Notes under the pieces: model-generated
Database searches by the model: none
Told to the model about the DNA's origin: nothing
What the model saw: the letters and a program-made list of their open reading frames with translations, nothing else
Origin: a virus
Length of the DNA stretch: 24,939 nucleotides
Virus record (IMG/VR): IMGVR_UViG_3300042344_000393
Coordinates: 1-24,939 of that record
Direction: 5' to 3' (one strand)
Made by a program: the position numbers and the translations under genes
Part shown: one piece after another, positions 14,352-21,934 of the stretch
Layout of the letters: each line of letters begins with the position of its first letter
Position numbering within the stretch: the stretch's first letter is position 1

Positions 14352-15073
14352 TTTACGATCCCCCATGCCCGCTCATGCGGAGTGCCGCTCGACCAGTAGT
14401 CGGTCGTGTGCTGCTGCACCTTGCCGCCCGCGTCCTGCCTGGACGGCCAGGTGATCATCAGCTCGGCGTGGCCGATGCTGATCTGGGTCGCCATGCCCAG
14501 CGTGTTGCCGGCCTTCGCCCACGCCCGCCAGAAGTAGATGTCCTCGTCCACATGGCCGCCCGTCCACTCGCCCTTGTCGTTGGCGTGGGCCAGGAACCAC
14601 GGCTTCTCGACCTTCTTGAGGGCCGCCGTGCGGAACAGGGTGCAGCCGAAGTGGGCCGTTTCGACCCGCTGGACGGGCTTCGCGAACCAGTCGTCCTCGA
14701 CGGAGGTCTTGTCCTCCGGGGCGACGCCGGGGAGGGCGAACATCACCGAACTGCTCTCCCGCTTCTGTTGCAACGGGGCGATGGCGTCCACGCCGGAGAA
14801 GTAGAGCAGCGTCATCAGCGCCTCGACGGTGCGGGGGGTGAAGACGCTGTCGTAGTCGATCGTCAGGATGACGTCGTAATCGTCGATGACGCTCTCCATC
14901 GACCTCTGGACGCACTGGCCCCAGAACGCACCGGAGTGCTTGACGATGGGGATCTTGTGAGGCGTCAGCGCCTGCGAGACGCAGAAGAAGTTGTCAGTGA
15001 AGCCGAGGCGAGGGGTGCTCATCAGAGCAACGACCTTCGCCTCGGCTTCGCACTGACCTACACGCAGCAACAT
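14348..15073 (-). CDS. Glycosyltransferase, GT-A fold (241 aa)
   Basis: ATG 15073 has AAGGAG 6 nt upstream. The Rossmann-like N-terminus has AKVVALMSTPRLG, then IPIVKHSG and YDVILTIDYDS, with the DxD metal/sugar-nucleotide motif at Asp73-Tyr-Asp75. The acceptor side shows TAHFGCTLFRTAALKKVEKP and GGHVDEDIYFWRAWAKAG, with the acidic Asp176-Glu-Asp178, and ends in a strand before GHAE (His202), a common second metal ligand. All expected GT-A residues look intact. It lies inside the head operon, coupled by ATGA to the next gene, so its likely target is a virion protein or another phage product made late. Its donor and acceptor cannot be read from sequence. A hairpin overlaps its ribosome binding site. 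Confidence 0.82.
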   Translation of the reverse strand: MLLRVGQCEAEAKVVALMSTPRLGFTDNFFCVSQALTPHKIPIVKHSGAFWGQCVQRSMESVIDDYDVILTIDYDSVFTPRTVEALMTLLYFSGVDAIAPLQQKRESSSVMFALPGVAPEDKTSVEDDWFAKPVQRVETAHFGCTLFRTAALKKVEKPWFLAHANDKGEWTGGHVDEDIYFWRAWAKAGNTLGMATQISIGHAELMITWPSRQDAGGKVQQHTTDYWSSGTPHERAWGIVK

Positions 15074-15077
15074 GGGA

Positions 15078-15095
15078 CGCTCCTTGTGAGGAGCG
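15078..15095 (-). promoter_or_regulatory. Hairpin overlapping the glycosyltransferase ribosome binding site
   Basis: The 79 nt between the decoration-type gene and the glycosyltransferase contain CGCTCC-TCACAA-GGAGCG on the minus strand: a perfect 6-bp stem with a 6-nt loop. The AAGGAG ribosome binding site lies in the loop end and 3' arm. When folded it would hide the site, so translation may be lowered or depend on an opening event. The rest of the gap holds a short direct repeat of GGACGGCC (two copies) and no gene. Confidence 0.6.
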
Positions 15096-15152
15096 GGCGC
15101 GCCTCATGCGCCTTTGTCGGCCGTCCTTGGCCGTCCCGCATGGAATACGGGA

Positions 15153-15596
15153 TCAGCCTCGAACCAGACCGATGACGTTGGCCTGGGCCGCGTTCTCCGG
15201 CGACACCTCGGCGCGACCAAGCCGGCCGACGATCGCCACGGTGGCAGAGGCACCTGGGGTGTAGGACACCTTCAGGTATCGCTTCTTCGCCTTCGTGTCG
15301 ATGTCCATCTTGAGGATGGACGCCGAACCGGTCGCGGAAACCGCGATCGCGGGGATCGAGAAGCCGCCGCTGCCGCCGCCGACGAGGGCGGTGACGTTGG
15401 AGTAGGACGAGTTGTCGTCCGACTCCTCGACCTTCACCGCGTTGGCGAAGACCGTGCTGGCGTTCGACGCGCGGATGACGGTCACGCTGGCGTGATCGTA
15501 TCCGAGGGTGTCGATCGTCAGCGTGGCGGTCGCCGTCGCGCCGACAGCCGCCGTGGGGAGTTCGGCGACGACCCGATGGTTCTGAGCGTGAATCAT
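15153..15596 (-). CDS. Probable capsid decoration / head protein (147 aa)
   Basis: ATG 15596 has AGGAG 10 nt before it and lies just after the capsid gene stop. The protein is beta-rich, low in charged residues and rich in Ala, Val, Thr and Ser. It contains TATATLTIDTLGYDHASVTV, VKVEESDDNSSYSNVTALVG, a Gly-rich turn (GGGSGGFSIP) and KKRYLKVSYTPG. The V-E-x-S-D-D-x-S-x-(Y/W)-S-x-V-T segment recurs in small proteins placed after capsid genes and taken to decorate heads. Place directly after the major capsid gene supports that. No homology to lambda gpD is visible, so the role is inferred. Confidence 0.72.
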   Translation of the reverse strand: MIHAQNHRVVAELPTAAVGATATATLTIDTLGYDHASVTVIRASNASTVFANAVKVEESDDNSSYSNVTALVGGGSGGFSIPAIAVSATGSASILKMDIDTKAKKRYLKVSYTPGASATVAIVGRLGRAEVSPENAAQANVIGLVRG

Positions 15597-15617
15597 CTGC
15601 TAGGTGCTCCTGTTAGA

Positions 15618-16961
15618 TCACGAGGCCGCCGACTTGAGGGCGACCACGGGGCCGGCCTCGCTCGTCGAGCCGAGGGTGTGGTGGTTGATGTCGAACCGCA
15701 TGGTGCCCTGGAGCAGCACCTGATCGGTGGTGGCGTAGACCTGGTCGTACAGCCGCACCGAGAAGTCACGCCGCTTGGCGTAGATGCTCGAGAGGCCGAG
15801 GTTGCCGAAGAGCACCTTGACCTTGCTGGCGTCGGCGCCGAGGGTGCTGTTCATCACATGCACCATCCGCACCGGGTAGCCGAGGAACGTCTCGCCGGCC
15901 GCCGACCCGATCTCGCTGACGGTGTTGCCACCGGCGGCGTACTTCAGGCGAGCGATGCTGGCGGCGTAGCCGGCGGGGCTGACGTACCAGGCCGCGCCCT
16001 GGCGGGCGTAGATCGGCAGCTTGCCCATCGCACCGAGGAAGTCCTCGAGGTCGAGCGTCTCGAAGCCGGTGTTGCCGCTGGCGGCGGTGTGAACCGACGC
16101 CGTGTGGCTGCCGTTGTCGATCTTCGACACGATCCCGCGGATGCCGCCGAAGCTCGAGCCGCCATCACCGATCCACCCGCAGGTGTCGACGGTGTAGGCC
16201 AGCGAGGTGCTGAACTCCTGGGCACAGGCGTCGGCGATCGACACCACGGCGTCCTCGACGACCTCGGAACTCATGCGGCAGGCCACCGCGAGCTTCTTGG
16301 CCGTCAGCGAGACGTTGCCGTAGGTCGGCTCGCTCTCGGTGATGGCAGAGCCTTCGCCGATGAAGTAGGCCGACGTCCCGGTGAGCCGCTTGGGGATCAC
16401 CAGGGTGTCACGGGCCATCGACACGTTCTCGGCGGCGCCGGGGAAGGTGCCGTAGGTTTCGACGAGCCGGATCACGCGGGCGGCGAACTCCTCGGGGACG
16501 AGCGCGCCACCGGCCGAGTTGCTGCCCTCGTTGAGGGCGCGGCCCTCGACGCCGTGGTCACGGCACCACCGGAGGTCGTCGGCGTTCTTGAACACGACGC
16601 CGCGAATCCACCGGCCGCAGCGGTACGCCTGCTCGACGGCCTCGGGGCTGTCGTTGAAGGCCCGCAGGCTCGTGTGATGCGGGTAGATCGCCCGAATCTC
16701 GGTCTTCTTGGGCTGCTCCGGCTCGACGGCCACCGGGGTCGGCGCGGGGGCGGCCTTCTCGACCACCGAACGCAGTTCCGCCTCCTTGGCGGCGAGCTTG
16801 CCCTCGAACTCGAGGTCGGTCTTGACGGTGTCGCACTCGTCGGAGAGCCGACGAAGCTCGGAGGTCTGGTCTTCCGACCGCTCGGCCACAGAGGCCAGTT
16901 CGTTCATCCGCGCGGCGATGGCCGCGGCACGATCCTGAAGACGCTTGAGGTTGCTCGCCAT
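15618..16961 (-). CDS. Major capsid protein, HK97 fold, with N-terminal scaffolding domain (447 aa)
   Basis: ATG 16961 has GGAG 9 nt before it. The frame is open for 33 more codons upstream, but that stretch is non-protein-like and lies in a structured leader. Residues 1 to about 75 form a coiled coil (NLKRLQDRAAAIAARMNELA onward), which is the delta domain that acts as built-in scaffold and is removed by the prohead protease. From about residue 130 the HK97 fold elements follow: GALVPEEFAARVIRLVETYG, VIPKRLTGTSAYFIGEGSAI, the spine helix AVVSIADACAQEFSTSLAYT, GETFLGYPVRMV, and the late VLFGNLGLSSIYAKRRDFSV and VLLQGTMRFDI. The exact cleavage site is not certain. Order protease-capsid matches the family. 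Confidence 0.96.
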   Translation of the reverse strand: MASNLKRLQDRAAAIAARMNELASVAERSEDQTSELRRLSDECDTVKTDLEFEGKLAAKEAELRSVVEKAAPAPTPVAVEPEQPKKTEIRAIYPHHTSLRAFNDSPEAVEQAYRCGRWIRGVVFKNADDLRWCRDHGVEGRALNEGSNSAGGALVPEEFAARVIRLVETYGTFPGAAENVSMARDTLVIPKRLTGTSAYFIGEGSAITESEPTYGNVSLTAKKLAVACRMSSEVVEDAVVSIADACAQEFSTSLAYTVDTCGWIGDGGSSFGGIRGIVSKIDNGSHTASVHTAASGNTGFETLDLEDFLGAMGKLPIYARQGAAWYVSPAGYAASIARLKYAAGGNTVSEIGSAAGETFLGYPVRMVHVMNSTLGADASKVKVLFGNLGLSSIYAKRRDFSVRLYDQVYATTDQVLLQGTMRFDINHHTLGSTSEAGPVVALKSAAS

Positions 16962-17126
16962 GATGGCCTGCTCCGTATTGAGCCGGCCAGGCGGGCATGG
17001 AGATGCGCGACGGCCGGCGGGGTGTTGATCCCGCAAGCGCGCCGCGCCTTGCATCCGCAAGACACTCGCACTGCTCTCGCGACATCCATCGCGAGCGTTG
17101 TGTCTACTTGTAGGCTACCGCGTCGA
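16962..17126 (-). promoter_or_regulatory. Structured leader of the capsid gene
   Basis: This 165-nt gap between protease and capsid genes contains two inverted repeats. One is a perfect 7-bp stem CTCGCGA/TCGCGAG with a 6-nt loop at 17076-17095. The other is GCCGGCC/GGCCGGC with a 23-nt spacer at 16982-17018. Capsid protein is needed in far greater amounts than protease, so this gap may hold a promoter, a processing site or an mRNA-stabilising structure. No convincing -35/-10 pair was seen, and neither hairpin is followed by a T-run. Confidence 0.5.
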
Positions 17127-18371
17127 CTACTTGCCGTGCAACGGAGTCGACATGATCGCTGCCTTCAGCGCCGCTGCCTTGCCGATGTAGTCGGTGGTAT
17201 CGACCATCGATCGCGACGCTTCGGCCTCGAGTTGCCTCACCTTCCTGGCGGCGAAGTTCTTCGCCGGAGTGCCGCCCCACAGAAGCCACGCCACGAAACC
17301 AGGCTTCTCGGCGCCGGGCGTATCCCAGCCTGCGGACTTGCTCGCCGACTCGTGCCGCGAGAACCACGCATTCATCTCGCGAACCCAGTCGGGATTCATC
17401 TCCTCGCGGCGGGCGAGGCGGTTTGCTCGGGCCACCGTCTCGGGCTTCAGCCCGTCGCCGCTCTTGCCCTCTTCGTGCAGCCGCAGGCCGCGCTTCGCCG
17501 CGGCGGCCATGCCGGCCGTCGGCTTGAGGCTGACGGCACGCTCGTCGTCGTCCATGGGCTCCGAGACGTCGGCGTGGGCCTGGAGGTCGGACATCTTCCG
17601 CCCTGTGAACAGGTCGGTTTCCTCCCACCCGCCGTCTTCCGACTCCCAGATGCGGACGAGGGCCGCGGGATCGTCGGCCGTCGCCTCGAGCGAGTACTCC
17701 GATCCCTCGTCGCCCAGGCGGCCCTCGGTCATAACGTGCTCGACGCGGCCGACGCCGCCGTCCCACGCCACGAAGTCGCCCTCGGCGAAGATGGTCGCCG
17801 CGGCCCGAACCTCGGCCGGTTCAGGCTGCGGCGACTCGGCGGCCTTCGCCATGTCCAGGGCTCGCTTGCTGACGTAAGTCTCCGTCGCCAGGTAGGCGGG
17901 GTTGTCCACGGGGCCGGCGTCGCCGAGGAAGTCGAAGCCCCGGATTTCGCGCACCATCCGGCCGCGGTCGTCCTTGTACCAGCGCTCTTTGTCGCCCTTG
18001 GTACGGAACGCGAAGCTCGATCCGCGGACGTCATTTCTCTCGATCAATTCGACGACGTCAGCGGCCGATCGGGGCGGCGAAATCTCGTACCGCAGGCCGC
18101 GGGCGTCGGAGAAGAGCCGCATCGTGCCGCTGGACGTCCGGCCGATCACGCGCTCGTGGTTGTACTTGCCGAAAACGTCGGGGTTCGACCCCAGGACTTC
18201 GTCGAAGGCGCCGGGGAGAATCCGCTCCACGAAGCCCCCCAAGTCCTGCGAGTCGGAGTTGTAGACGGCCGCGTAGCCGCGAATGACCGTGCGGCCATTC
18301 TCGTCTTCCTTGACCTCGAGGCCCGGCGCCTCCGGGTTCAGGCGGATTTCAAGTTCGCTCTGTCCGTCCAT
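17127..18371 (-). CDS. HK97-family prohead protease with two C-terminal extra domains (414 aa)
   Basis: ATG 18371 has GAGGAGG 10 nt before it; the gene overlaps the portal gene by 34 nt. Residues 1-170 are the caudoviral prohead protease domain (family U35): GYAAVYNSDSQDLGGFVERI, LPGAFDEVL, catalytic His72 in KYNHERVIGRT, catalytic Ser in VRGSSFAF (118-119), and FLGDAGPVDNPAY. Residues about 195-265 form a second small beta domain (EGDFVAWDGGVGRVEHV, then DDPAALVRIW and GWEETDLFTGRKMSDL). Residues about 280-385 form a third, helical domain (AAAKRGLRLHEEGKSGDGL to WFSRHE and AWLLWGGTPAKNFAARKV). Both extras recur in phage proteins, often joined to proteases. The enzyme cleaves the capsid delta domain and itself during head maturation. 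Confidence 0.93.
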   Translation of the reverse strand: MDGQSELEIRLNPEAPGLEVKEDENGRTVIRGYAAVYNSDSQDLGGFVERILPGAFDEVLGSNPDVFGKYNHERVIGRTSSGTMRLFSDARGLRYEISPPRSAADVVELIERNDVRGSSFAFRTKGDKERWYKDDRGRMVREIRGFDFLGDAGPVDNPAYLATETYVSKRALDMAKAAESPQPEPAEVRAAATIFAEGDFVAWDGGVGRVEHVMTEGRLGDEGSEYSLEATADDPAALVRIWESEDGGWEETDLFTGRKMSDLQAHADVSEPMDDDERAVSLKPTAGMAAAAKRGLRLHEEGKSGDGLKPETVARANRLARREEMNPDWVREMNAWFSRHESASKSAGWDTPGAEKPGFVAWLLWGGTPAKNFAARKVRQLEAEASRSMVDTTDYIGKAAALKAAIMSTPLHGK

Positions 18372-19942
18372 GTCGCCGTAACCTCCTCGTAGGGTTTGCC
18401 ACTGCGGTGGCAATCCAGAAGCAAATCCCGCGATCCGTCGATCCACGACGTCACGAAGTCTTCGATGTCTCGGCCGGTCGCCGTGGCGGCGTCGCAGAGT
18501 TCCGTCCGCATCCGCTGCCCGTGGGCCTCGAACCAGGCCGCAAGTTTGGCCGGTTTGTTCCGCCGCTCCAGGATGCCGTCGGCCTCGATCGCGGCGAGGC
18601 GTCGAAGCGTCGAAGTGAAGACGATTTCGGCGGCGTCACGCTGGCTGGGCTCGGCGTCGTCGGCCGCCGCCTGGGCCTCCTTCGTGGCCGGTTGCGTGGC
18701 CGGTTCGTCCTGCGGCTGCTCTGACACCTTCGTCGTCGCCGCCGTCGGGTTGCCGGGGGTGTAGTTCTCGAGCAGTTGCATATTGACCTGGACGAACCGC
18801 TTGTCGCCGCCATCGACGGGGTTGTAGCCCAGTTGCTGCCGCACCTCGTTGGTCGAGAAGACGCCCAGGTTCCACATCTCCCGCAGGAACGACGACCGGG
18901 CGTTGAAGTCGCCCACCAGAAGCGCCGAAACGTCGAACTGGGCGAAGTACTTCTTGTCGTCCACCACGAGGTCGCGACGGCACGCAGCCTCGAAGCGTCG
19001 AAGGTGCGGGACGAGCGTGAACGTCACGAAGTCGATGGCCTGCTGCTCGACCGACGAGTACGACGATTTCGTCAGGTCGCCGATCATGTAGGCCGGAACC
19101 CGCGTCGCGCGTGCCACCTCCTCGATCTGGTAGCGGCGTGTCTCGATGAGGCGATTGGTGTCGTTGTTGAGCGACAGCTCCTTGACATGGGTGCCGTGGG
19201 GCAATACTGCCGTCTTGTAGGCATTGGTGGGGCCGTTGCCGTGGATGTCGTTCCACTGCTCGCGGAGCCGCTGGAGCGTCTCGGGCTTCAGCGGCTGATC
19301 GACTTCGATGACCGACCCCGGCCTGGCCCCATTCCCGAAGAATGCGCTCGAGTGCAGTTCCGTCGCCCTCGCCAGCGCGATGGCGTCCCGCATCAGCACC
19401 GTCGGGATGTAGCAGTTGACGCCGTCGGGGGAGAGGCCGCGGTAGGCGAAGACCTCGTCCTGCCGGTAGTACGTCGGCGTCGGCTTGTCGGGCTCCTGGT
19501 AGGCGTACCGCAGCCGGCCGTTCTTCAGCCGTTCGGGCTTCATCCGCGACGGATGCAGCGGGATGAGCTGATCGACGGCCCCGCGCCGGCCGGGCTTGAT
19601 GTGGGCGTAGCCGACGCCCCACAGCATGTGCCACGACTGCATGAGTTCCTTGAACTCGAACGACGTCATCCACTCGTTCGGCTCGTAGGCCAGGATGTCG
19701 TAGAGCGGGTGGCCCTCGGCGATCCGCTTGCCGTCCGGCGTCCGCTCGTAGAGGTGCAGGGGGAGGCTGGCGACCGACTCGCTGACGACCTTGACGGCGG
19801 CCAGGAACGCGCTGCACTGGAGGCTTGCCTCCGGCGAGACGTAGACGCCGGCGGCCGTCTTCCGCTGCTCGACGATCTCCTCGAACACGCGGGAGATGCC
19901 GGAGCGCATTTCGACGATGTCTTCGATGTCTTCTTCGGGCAT
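18338..19942 (-). CDS. Portal protein, HK97 type (534 aa)
   Basis: ATG 19942 follows the large terminase stop by 4 nt, with no clear ribosome binding site, so translation may depend on coupling. Family marks: LQCSAFLAAVKVVSESVASL, PLHLYERTPDGKRI, AYEPNEWMTSFEFKELM, LLWGVGYAHIKPGRRG-like segment near residue 110, VFAYRGLSPDG, and the PAYMIGDLTKSSYSSVEQQA element, then TLVPHLRRFEAACRRDLV. The 12-subunit portal sits at one capsid vertex, and DNA passes through it. From about residue 400 the chain continues with a low-complexity linker (TAATTKVSEQPQDEPATQ) and a helical tail of about 100 residues. This is longer than minimal portals. Confidence 0.95.
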   Translation of the reverse strand: MPEEDIEDIVEMRSGISRVFEEIVEQRKTAAGVYVSPEASLQCSAFLAAVKVVSESVASLPLHLYERTPDGKRIAEGHPLYDILAYEPNEWMTSFEFKELMQSWHMLWGVGYAHIKPGRRGAVDQLIPLHPSRMKPERLKNGRLRYAYQEPDKPTPTYYRQDEVFAYRGLSPDGVNCYIPTVLMRDAIALARATELHSSAFFGNGARPGSVIEVDQPLKPETLQRLREQWNDIHGNGPTNAYKTAVLPHGTHVKELSLNNDTNRLIETRRYQIEEVARATRVPAYMIGDLTKSSYSSVEQQAIDFVTFTLVPHLRRFEAACRRDLVVDDKKYFAQFDVSALLVGDFNARSSFLREMWNLGVFSTNEVRQQLGYNPVDGGDKRFVQVNMQLLENYTPGNPTAATTKVSEQPQDEPATQPATKEAQAAADDAEPSQRDAAEIVFTSTLRRLAAIEADGILERRNKPAKLAAWFEAHGQRMRTELCDAATATGRDIEDFVTSWIDGSRDLLLDCHRSGKPYEEVTATWTDRANLKSA

Positions 19943-19946
19943 TACG

Positions 19947-21449
19947 CTAGATCAGTAGGATTTGCGGGTCGTCTTCGCCACCGTTGTTCTCCGCACTCAA
20001 GACCCCCAGCGGCATGATCAGGGCCACGGCGGCGTCGATCCTCGCGGTCGAGTGCGACTGGCTCTTCGTGGGCTTGATGTTGCCGGCGTCGTCCTGCTTG
20101 ACTTGCATATTGCTGATGTGCAGGGCGAGCGGCGGGTTGCCTCCATGCCTTATCTTCCGGCCCAACACGGCGGTTTCGAGCAGCTTCGTAGGCGCCGAGA
20201 GGCTGGCGTAGCCCTGCCCATACGGCTTGACGTCGATGCCCTCGTTGACCAACTGAGTCGTCAAGTGGGTCGCATTCCACCTGTCGATAGCGACAGACCG
20301 CACCACGTTCTTCTCTGCAAACGAGAGAACGTAGTCGCGAACCACATCGTAATCCGTCACGTTTCCATCTGTTAGTGTAACAAAACCGTCTCTGGCCCAT
20401 TGGCGATACGGTGCTTCGTCCCTGTCGGCGTTCTCCTCGGGGATGAAGAGATGCGCGAAGACGTCGTAGGTGCCGTCCTCGTCGGGCCACACCGCGCAGA
20501 ATGCCGTCGTGTCGCTGGTGCTCGACAAGTCGAGGCCGCACCAGCACGGCCGGCCGTCGGTCGGCCGCAGCGGGGCGTTGCAAGCCTCCCACTGGCCGGT
20601 GCGGAAGAAGCGATTGGCCCCGTTGCTCACCCACTGGTTCAGGTACAGCGTCCGAAACTTGATCTCCTCCGCGACGCTCTCGCGGGCCAGCATCGCCTCG
20701 CGCTCCATGAACTCCTTGCGGACGGTGATGCCGTAGTTCGGGTTGGCCTTCTTCCAGGTGGCCTCCGCGAAGATGTCGTCGTCCTCCTCGGCCGCGAAGA
20801 TGCAGGGCAGGAAGGTGGGGTCTTGGATGATCCCGTCGCGAACCTTCATCGCCCGCTGCCACTCTTCGTAGCACGGCCCGATGCGATCCATGCCGGCCGT
20901 GGTCACATAGATGACCAGCGGCTCATCCCGCATGCCCATACCGCTCTCGAGCACATCGACCAAATCCCGGTTGGGCTGCACATGATACTCGTCCACCACG
21001 ACGACACTCGGATTGAAGCCGTGCTTGCCCTTGTGCTCGCTGGAAAGAAATTGGATGGTGGAATTCTTACTGGGGATGACGATCGACCCCTTGAATATCT
21101 TCGACCGCCGTTGCAGGCCGGGGCAGGATTCGATGAACCTCGAGGCCGCCGTGAACAGGAGGCTGGCCTGCTTGCGATCGCCGGCCGCGATGAGAATCTG
21201 GCCGCCGTCGTCGCCGAAGAAACCCTCGTAGGCGCCGATCAGGGCGCAGGTCGCGGTCTTGCCAGCCTTCCGCGGCACCGCCAGGAGGGATCGCTGGTAC
21301 TGCCGCCGGCCGTCAGGCCGCTTCGTCCCGTAGAGGGCGCGAAGATAGTCCTCCTGCCACGGCTGGAGGGTGAACGGCTTCCCTGCGAATCTCCCTTCGC
21401 TGTGCCGCAGCCACGACGCGAACTCGCAGATGTCAGGCTTGCTTTCCAA
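19947..21449 (-). CDS. terL: Terminase large subunit (500 aa)
   Basis: This is the packaging motor. The ATPase domain shows the Walker A-type VPRKAGKT (residues 58-65), a Walker B VVVVDEYH (149-156) and the coupling motif VTTAG near 183. The nuclease domain has acidic residues in GLDLSS (Asp307), AIDRW (Asp389) and RIDAAVALIM (Asp472), as expected for the RNase H-like fold. Length and order match the HK97/TerL family of siphoviruses. The frame must start at TTG 21449, giving MESKPDICEFASWLRHSEGR. It overlaps the small terminase gene by 17 nt, and no later start keeps the conserved N-terminus. The weak start suggests low or coupled expression. Confidence 0.96.
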   Translation of the reverse strand: MESKPDICEFASWLRHSEGRFAGKPFTLQPWQEDYLRALYGTKRPDGRRQYQRSLLAVPRKAGKTATCALIGAYEGFFGDDGGQILIAAGDRKQASLLFTAASRFIESCPGLQRRSKIFKGSIVIPSKNSTIQFLSSEHKGKHGFNPSVVVVDEYHVQPNRDLVDVLESGMGMRDEPLVIYVTTAGMDRIGPCYEEWQRAMKVRDGIIQDPTFLPCIFAAEEDDDIFAEATWKKANPNYGITVRKEFMEREAMLARESVAEEIKFRTLYLNQWVSNGANRFFRTGQWEACNAPLRPTDGRPCWCGLDLSSTSDTTAFCAVWPDEDGTYDVFAHLFIPEENADRDEAPYRQWARDGFVTLTDGNVTDYDVVRDYVLSFAEKNVVRSVAIDRWNATHLTTQLVNEGIDVKPYGQGYASLSAPTKLLETAVLGRKIRHGGNPPLALHISNMQVKQDDAGNIKPTKSQSHSTARIDAAVALIMPLGVLSAENNGGEDDPQILLI

Positions 21450-21915
21450 AATACTTGTCAGTTGGGTCGTCCACGACCTTCACGGCGCCGTAGCCCAGGC
21501 GGGTGCGGTCGGCCGGGGTGAGGCCGAGGACGGTTTCCAGTTGCCGGAGCTGCTCGTGGCAGTGGTTGCTCTGCGACTGCCACTTGTTCGGCCGGCTGAA
21601 CCGTAGCGAGCCGTCGGGGGCGGTGACTTCGACGTAGCCGCAGCCTTCCTTGGCGAGTTGCATCTCGGCCTCGCGCCACCGCTCCCAGATGATCGAGTAG
21701 CGGGCGATGACCTCGACGTCACTCTCGGCCAGCGTGCCCATCCGCTGCGTGTAGCCGCAGACCAGGCTGAACATCTCCTTCGCCGCGGGGCGAAGCCACT
21801 CGGGCGGCGAGGGGAGGGCATTCAGCGGCGTGCCAAGCTCCTCGCGGGAGTTGGCCTCCTCAGAGCCTCGCAGCTTGAGTTGGTGCTTCGGTAGTGGTGC
21901 AGGGCCGCGTACCAT
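21433..21915 (-). CDS. terS: Terminase small subunit, P27 type (160 aa)
   Basis: ATG 21915 gives MVRGPAPLPKHQLKLRGSEE, the usual start of P27-family small terminases (RGxPPxPxxLKxLxG). The open frame upstream of it covers the end of the HNH gene and is excluded. Other family marks are PPEWLRPAAKEMFSLVC, LAESDVEVIARYSIIWERWREAE, PNKWQSQSNHCHEQLRQLETVLGLTPADRTRLG. The small subunit recognises the packaging site and feeds DNA to the large subunit. No good ribosome binding site precedes the ATG; a perfect inverted repeat lies just upstream. Confidence 0.93.
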   Translation of the reverse strand: MVRGPAPLPKHQLKLRGSEEANSREELGTPLNALPSPPEWLRPAAKEMFSLVCGYTQRMGTLAESDVEVIARYSIIWERWREAEMQLAKEGCGYVEVTAPDGSLRFSRPNKWQSQSNHCHEQLRQLETVLGLTPADRTRLGYGAVKVVDDPTDKYFGKQA

Positions 21916-21916
21916 C

Positions 21917-21934
21917 CACAGTAGTATCACTGTG
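21917..21934. promoter_or_regulatory. Perfect inverted repeat at the small terminase start
   Basis: CACAGT-AGTATC-ACTGTG, a 6-bp perfect dyad with a 6-nt centre, ends one base upstream of the small terminase ATG and covers the last codons of the HNH gene. It could be an operator-type protein site or a small mRNA hairpin that controls the start of terminase translation. It has no T-run and is not a terminator. Confidence 0.45.

Noticed and set aside
15114-18392. Long plus-strand open frame (1092 codons) opposite the capsid and protease genes
   Set aside because: It is the antisense shadow of two clearly conserved genes, has arginine/valine/glycine/leucine-rich text typical of GC-rich reverse frames, and no ribosome binding site or recognisable domain.
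18776-20017. Plus-strand open frame of 413 codons opposite the portal gene
   Set aside because: Antisense shadow of the portal gene in a GC-rich genome; its composition is not protein-like.
20400-21521. Plus-strand open frame of 373 codons opposite the large terminase gene
   Set aside because: Antisense shadow of the terminase motifs on the other strand, with no start signal.
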